From Ferrovibrio sp. (GTDB taxonomy: Bacteria > Pseudomonadota > Alphaproteobacteria > Ferrovibrionales > Ferrovibrionaceae): a DNA stretch of 46,434 bases. The notes beneath the pieces were generated by a model, which made no database searches, had not been told where the DNA came from, and was given only the letters and a program-made list of their open reading frames with translations. Positions 44,895-46,434 of the stretch are shown here, one piece after another. Every line of letters starts with the position of its first letter. Positions within the stretch are counted from its first letter, which is position 1. The stretch covers positions 53,883-100,316 of the forward strand of contig NZ_JANLJJ010000082.1 of the NCBI RefSeq assembly GCF_029255545.1, read 5' to 3'. The translations under genes and the position numbers were made by a program.

Positions 44895-45347
44895 ATGCAA
44901 AAGGCCATATTGACCACCATGTTGCTGGCTGCATCGCTGTCTGTGGCATCCGCCTGGGCAGCCGAACCGGCGGGTGGTCCCGTGGGACGCTGGAAAACCA
45001 TCGACGACGAGACCAATGCCGAACGCAGCATTGTTGAAATCCGCGAGGTCGGTGGCGAATTGCAGGGTCGCGTGCTGCAGATCTTCTACCGGCCCGATGA
45101 AAAACCGGATCCGGTCTGCGAGGCCTGCGAAGGCGACCGCAAGAACCAGCCGGTGGTTGGCATGACCTTCCTGTGGGGCCTGAAGCCCGATGGTGGCAAC
45201 TGGGCCGGCGGCGCCATCCTCGATCCCAAGAATGGCAAGATCTATAACGCCAAGCTCAGCCTCGCCGAGGATGGTCGCAAGCTGCGGGTACGCGGCTATA
45301 TCGGCACGCCGCTGCTGGGCCGCACGCAGGTCTGGCTGCGCGAATAA
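44895..45347 (+). CDS. DUF2147 family exported protein
   Basis: This 150-residue protein has a Sec signal peptide (MQKAILTTMLLAASLSVASA, cleavage probably after AWA at residue 22). The mature domain is of the DUF2147 type: PVGRWKTIDDETNAERSIVE, a CxxC-containing segment DPVCEACEGD, GMTFLWGLKPDG and ILDPKNGKIYNAKLSL. It should be periplasmic and fold as a small beta-barrel. The biochemical role of the family is not established. GGGAGG precedes the ATG. Confidence 0.88.
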   Translation: MQKAILTTMLLAASLSVASAWAAEPAGGPVGRWKTIDDETNAERSIVEIREVGGELQGRVLQIFYRPDEKPDPVCEACEGDRKNQPVVGMTFLWGLKPDGGNWAGGAILDPKNGKIYNAKLSLAEDGRKLRVRGYIGTPLLGRTQVWLRE

Positions 45348-45479
45348 CGCGCAGCACTGGCGCTATTTTCGCCCGGCTTTCCGCCGATCCTGACCGAATC
45401 CTGAGCAAGCCTGAAGCCGACGACAAGCGCCGGCCTTGGAATCATTGTCGGATTCCCGCTGGCACGCTCCTTGAATTGG

Positions 45480-45497
45480 ATAGACCGTTCCGTCTAT
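45480..45497. promoter_or_regulatory. TetR-type operator-like palindrome before the sulfurtransferase gene
   Basis: ATAGACCGTTCCGTCTAT has seven of nine symmetric base pairs (outer arms ATAGAC/GTCTAT). It resembles TAGACC-N4-GGTCTA sites bound by some TetR-family repressors. A TTGAAT at 45471 with a weak -10 about 17 bases later would be overlapped by it. The gene start is 27 bases downstream. The cognate regulator is not in the window. Confidence 0.5.
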
Positions 45498-45523
45498 GCG
45501 GCAATCCACCAGAGGAGCGTGCC

Positions 45524-46405
45524 ATGAGCGGTAGCGTGCTGATTTCCCCTAACGAGCTTTCTGCCCTCACCAGCCTGGGCGGCGTGGTGCTGATCGATAC
45601 CCGCAGCCCCGAAGCCTACGCCGCCGGCCACCTGCCCGGCGCGGTGAACATCCACGACATCTTCACCTACCTCGCCACCTCGACTCCCGAGGGCGTGGCG
45701 GCGATGCGCGAGAAATTCGCCACCGTGTTCGGCAGCGCCGGCCTGTCGGGCACTGAGACCGCCGTGGTCTACGAGCAGTCGATGAACAGCGGTTTCGGCC
45801 AGTCCTGCCGCGGCTATGTGCTGCTCAGCTACCTGGGCTATCCGAAGGTGAAGATCCTGCATGGCGGTTATGCCGGCTGGGTCGCTGCCGACCTGCCGGT
45901 GACGACCGATCCGGCCTTGCCGGCCCCGAAGACCTTCCCGCTGAGTGCGGCCGGCGCCGGCATCCTGCTTGATCTTGAGGGCATGAAGGCTGCCTTGGCC
46001 GACCCGAACGTGGCGATCCTGGATACCCGCGACGTGGATGAATGGATCGGCGAAAGCTCGTCGCCCTATGGCAAGGATTTCTGCCCGCGCAAGGGCCGCA
46101 TCCCGCGCGCGGTGTGGATCGAGTGGTACCGCATGATGAAGCCGACCGCCGCCGGCCCGATGTTCAAGAGCAAGGAGGAAATCCTCGCCGAATGCGCCAC
46201 GGTGGGCATCTCGGCCAAGACTCCGGTGGTGCTCTACTGCTTCAAGGGCGCGCGCGCCTCGAACACCCTGGTGGCGCTGAAGGCCGCCGGCATCGACAAT
46301 GTGCGGCTGTATTTCGGTTCATGGAACGAATGGTCGCGCGACCCTGCCTTGCCTATCGAGACGGGTTTCCCCGGCCCCGTCGCCATGGCTGTGGCCGCTG
46401 AGTAA
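45524..46405 (+). CDS. Sulfurtransferase with two rhodanese domains
   Basis: This 293-residue protein has an N-terminal rhodanese domain (VVLIDTRSPEAYAAGHLPGA) and a C-terminal one with the active-site loop VVLYCFKGARAS, where Cys239 would carry the persulfide. The first domain has no catalytic loop of this type, as is usual in tandem rhodaneses. It should transfer sulfur from thiosulfate, mercaptopyruvate or a persulfide to a thiol acceptor. The ATG at 45524 follows AGAGGAG; the 16-codon longer frame overlaps the operator-like palindrome and is rejected. There is no signal peptide, so the protein is cytoplasmic. Confidence 0.9.
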   Translation: MSGSVLISPNELSALTSLGGVVLIDTRSPEAYAAGHLPGAVNIHDIFTYLATSTPEGVAAMREKFATVFGSAGLSGTETAVVYEQSMNSGFGQSCRGYVLLSYLGYPKVKILHGGYAGWVAADLPVTTDPALPAPKTFPLSAAGAGILLDLEGMKAALADPNVAILDTRDVDEWIGESSSPYGKDFCPRKGRIPRAVWIEWYRMMKPTAAGPMFKSKEEILAECATVGISAKTPVVLYCFKGARASNTLVALKAAGIDNVRLYFGSWNEWSRDPALPIETGFPGPVAMAVAAE

Positions 46406-46434
46406 ATTCGTTGCGGCATCGGCCGGTTCAACCG

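Overview
The window is high-GC, densely packed bacterial chromosome. The gene order tig-clpP-clpX-lon-hupB-tRNA-Val, RutR-type regulation, a short HU and the mixture of TAXI-TRAP and ABC importers all point to an alphaproteobacterium, probably a Rhodospirillales-type heterotroph. The genus cannot be fixed from the sequence alone. The window holds no rRNA, CRISPR array or intact insertion sequence.

Layout. (1) Positions 1-11387 hold a carboxylic-acid catabolic cluster. A tightly coupled minus-strand operon runs DUF35 protein, thiolase-like protein, NDP-forming acyl-CoA ligase, MaoC hydratase, SDR dehydrogenase, TAXI-TRAP binding protein, fused TRAP permease and an acyl-CoA dehydrogenase cut by the left edge. 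Diverging from it are an IclR regulator and a second acyl-CoA dehydrogenase. Together they look like an import, CoA-activation and beta-oxidation (or aldol-cleavage) module for an unidentified acid. (2) Positions 11449-21990 hold a reductive pyrimidine-degradation locus. PreT/PreA dihydropyrimidine dehydrogenase, an N-carbamoyl-beta-alanine amidohydrolase and an ABC importer form one operon ending at a strong terminator. A TetR/RutR-like regulator diverges from it and dihydropyrimidinase follows separately. A perfect RutR-type palindrome lies in the divergent region and a near-perfect one lies in front of the dihydropyrimidinase gene. (3) Positions 22048-26795 hold a small accessory segment: an HlyD adaptor, a type I secretion ABC transporter and a 75-residue RTX-like protein. 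It is bounded by an intact tRNA-Val and by a degenerate copy of that tRNA's 3' part, which suggests an old tRNA-targeted insertion.

(4) Positions 26898-34506 hold the housekeeping proteostasis block: hupB, lon, clpX, clpP, tig and tRNA-Leu. Two unrelated plus-strand genes (a monooxygenase-fold protein and a glycolipid-binding-domain protein) sit inside it. Heat-shock-like promoters are visible in front of lon and, more weakly, clpP. (5) Positions 34607-46434 hold mixed genes: a glycosyltransferase-like protein, a small XRE regulator in an AT-rich patch, a SulP anion transporter, a minus-strand operon (SDR, cytochrome P450, amidase, Nnr metabolite repair), a zinc alcohol dehydrogenase, a FIST-domain protein, a DUF2147 exported protein and a two-domain sulfurtransferase behind an operator-like palindrome.

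The most unusual items are the tRNA-flanked minimal RTX/type I secretion cassette, the thiolase-like/DUF35 pair that lacks the expected cysteines, the two-site RutR regulon, and a terminator between a TRAP binding-protein gene and its permease gene.
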